NCBI GenBank assembly: GCA_002329405.1
Contig: DCTE01000077.1
Span: forward strand, 1-6,822
Length of the DNA stretch: 6,822 nucleotides
Reading direction: 5' to 3'
Source: Ruminococcaceae bacterium UBA1448
Lineage (GTDB): Bacteria > Bacillota > Clostridia > Oscillospirales > Ruminococcaceae
Shown here: positions 6,191 through 6,822 of the stretch, piece after piece
How the letters are laid out: every line of letters begins with the position of its first letter
How positions within the stretch are numbered: position 1 is the first letter of the stretch
The notes under the pieces: generated by a model
What the model saw: only the letters and a program-made list of their open reading frames with translations
The model's database searches: none
Told to the model about the DNA's origin: nothing
Position numbers and translations under genes: made by a program

Positions 6191-6822
6191 TCAACCATTT
6201 TCCAAGATCCGATAATAGGTACCAGACCACGCTCCTTCCTCAATGACAATCACATTTTCCGACAGAACACAGATTTCAGACAAATGCTCTGACAGATTAT
6301 CTGATTGACTGTCAATTTGACTGCTTAATATCAACCGGCATGCCGCCGGGTCTGCATCTTCGTTTATCTGTTCATCCACCGCAATACTGCTTACACCTCC
6401 CTGCATGATCAGCTGGTCAAACATGATTTCCTCTGTACAGACCGGAAAAGTCTCGGATATTCCACCTGCCAGCCGGCAGCCGACAGCCTGTATACATCGT
6501 ATTCCTGCCCGTCCTTCTCCCGCAGAAATTTCTTCTGTCTGTCCCATCAATTCCAGCTGATCTTCCCTGCACATCCAACTGCCACGGATAGCGGAAAAAG
6601 TAACCGGCCAATCTGTTATCCTGTCGGGATACAGTGCCTGCGTCAGCCGGTAATCTTCCACCCACGCAGTCAGCGTATTGCCTTCCCTCAGCTGCCTTGC
6701 AATATCATTGCGGATATATGTCCTGCAAACTTCTTGCCAGTCGGCTGCATCTGCGTATCCCTCCAAACGGGTAAAAGCATTCATCACCTGTAACGCCTGT
6801 ATTCCGTTATCTACTTTTGACC
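6191..6822 (-). CDS. Unrecognised cysteine-containing protein, 3' part (enters from right edge)
   Basis: The frame is open from the right edge to a TGA at 6193-6191 and gives 209 visible residues. Internal GTG and ATG codons at 6787 and 6784 could be read as starts, but neither has a ribosome-binding site, and the eleven codons before them continue the same helical, Ala/Gln/Leu-rich pattern, so I treat the gene as cut at its 5' end. Counting from the GTG, residues 1-40 look helical and include a Trp, Tyr and Cys pattern; the rest is predicted mixed beta with seven cysteines (21, 73, 98, 104, 117, 150, 173), is acidic overall, and has no membrane segment in the visible part. A signal peptide or anchor could lie beyond the edge; paired cysteines would suit an exported protein. 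I do not recognise the family. It converges on the BofC-like gene and is not in its operon. Confidence 0.7.
   Translation of the reverse strand, partial: SKVDNGIQALQVMNAFTRLEGYADAADWQEVCRTYIRNDIARQLREGNTLTAWVEDYRLTQALYPDRITDWPVTFSAIRGSWMCREDQLELMGQTEEISAGEGRAGIRCIQAVGCRLAGGISETFPVCTEEIMFDQLIMQGGVSSIAVDEQINEDADPAACRLILSSQIDSQSDNLSEHLSEICVLSENVIVIEEGAWSGTYYRILENG

Overview
The window most likely comes from a Gram-positive, low-to-medium-GC member of the Clostridia, perhaps an Oscillospiraceae/Ruminococcaceae-type gut bacterium. The signs are strong AGGAGG-type ribosome-binding sites, a TTG start, a clostridial-style RlmD with an N-terminal TRAM region, a class A penicillin-binding protein with an acidic Ser/Asp/Pro tail, and a membrane protein with a BofC-like C-terminal domain, which is a module of endospore-forming lineages. 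The lineage is inferred from protein style only, since there is no rRNA or other marker here.

Layout from left to right. Positions 1-392 (minus) hold the N-terminal 130 codons of a small AT-rich gene with an HExxH zinc-hydrolase motif, cut by the left edge. Positions 393-562 are an AT-rich intergenic stretch with a perfect 14-bp palindrome. Positions 563-1162 (minus) encode a soluble YdcF/DUF218-family protein. Positions 1232-2674 (minus) encode the 23S rRNA m5U methyltransferase RlmD with all catalytic and Fe-S residues. A strong hairpin lies at 2714-2752. Positions 2767-5139 (minus) encode a bifunctional class A penicillin-binding protein starting at a TTG. Positions 5140-5455 are a divergent control region with one promoter facing each way and a leader of about 150 nt on the PBP side. 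Positions 5456-6046 (plus) encode a single-pass membrane protein with a BofC-like extracytoplasmic domain. Positions 6047-6190 are a structured convergent intergenic region. Positions 6191-6822 (minus) are the 3' end of an unrecognised, cysteine-containing protein that enters from the right edge.

The central block from about 1230 to 6820 is core chromosome in character: cell-wall synthesis, rRNA modification and one membrane protein. Base composition falls from roughly 50-60% GC in rlmD and the PBP gene to about 41% in the YdcF-like gene and about 33% in the metallohydrolase-like gene (hand counts), so the left end looks like accessory or transferred DNA next to a core block. I see no CRISPR array, tRNA, rRNA, transposase or other clear mobile element. 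I found no convincing new multi-gene system. The most unusual items are the PBP start and leader, the BofC-like membrane protein divergent from the PBP gene, the hairpin with a mini-ORF ahead of rlmD, and the unknown gene at the right edge.
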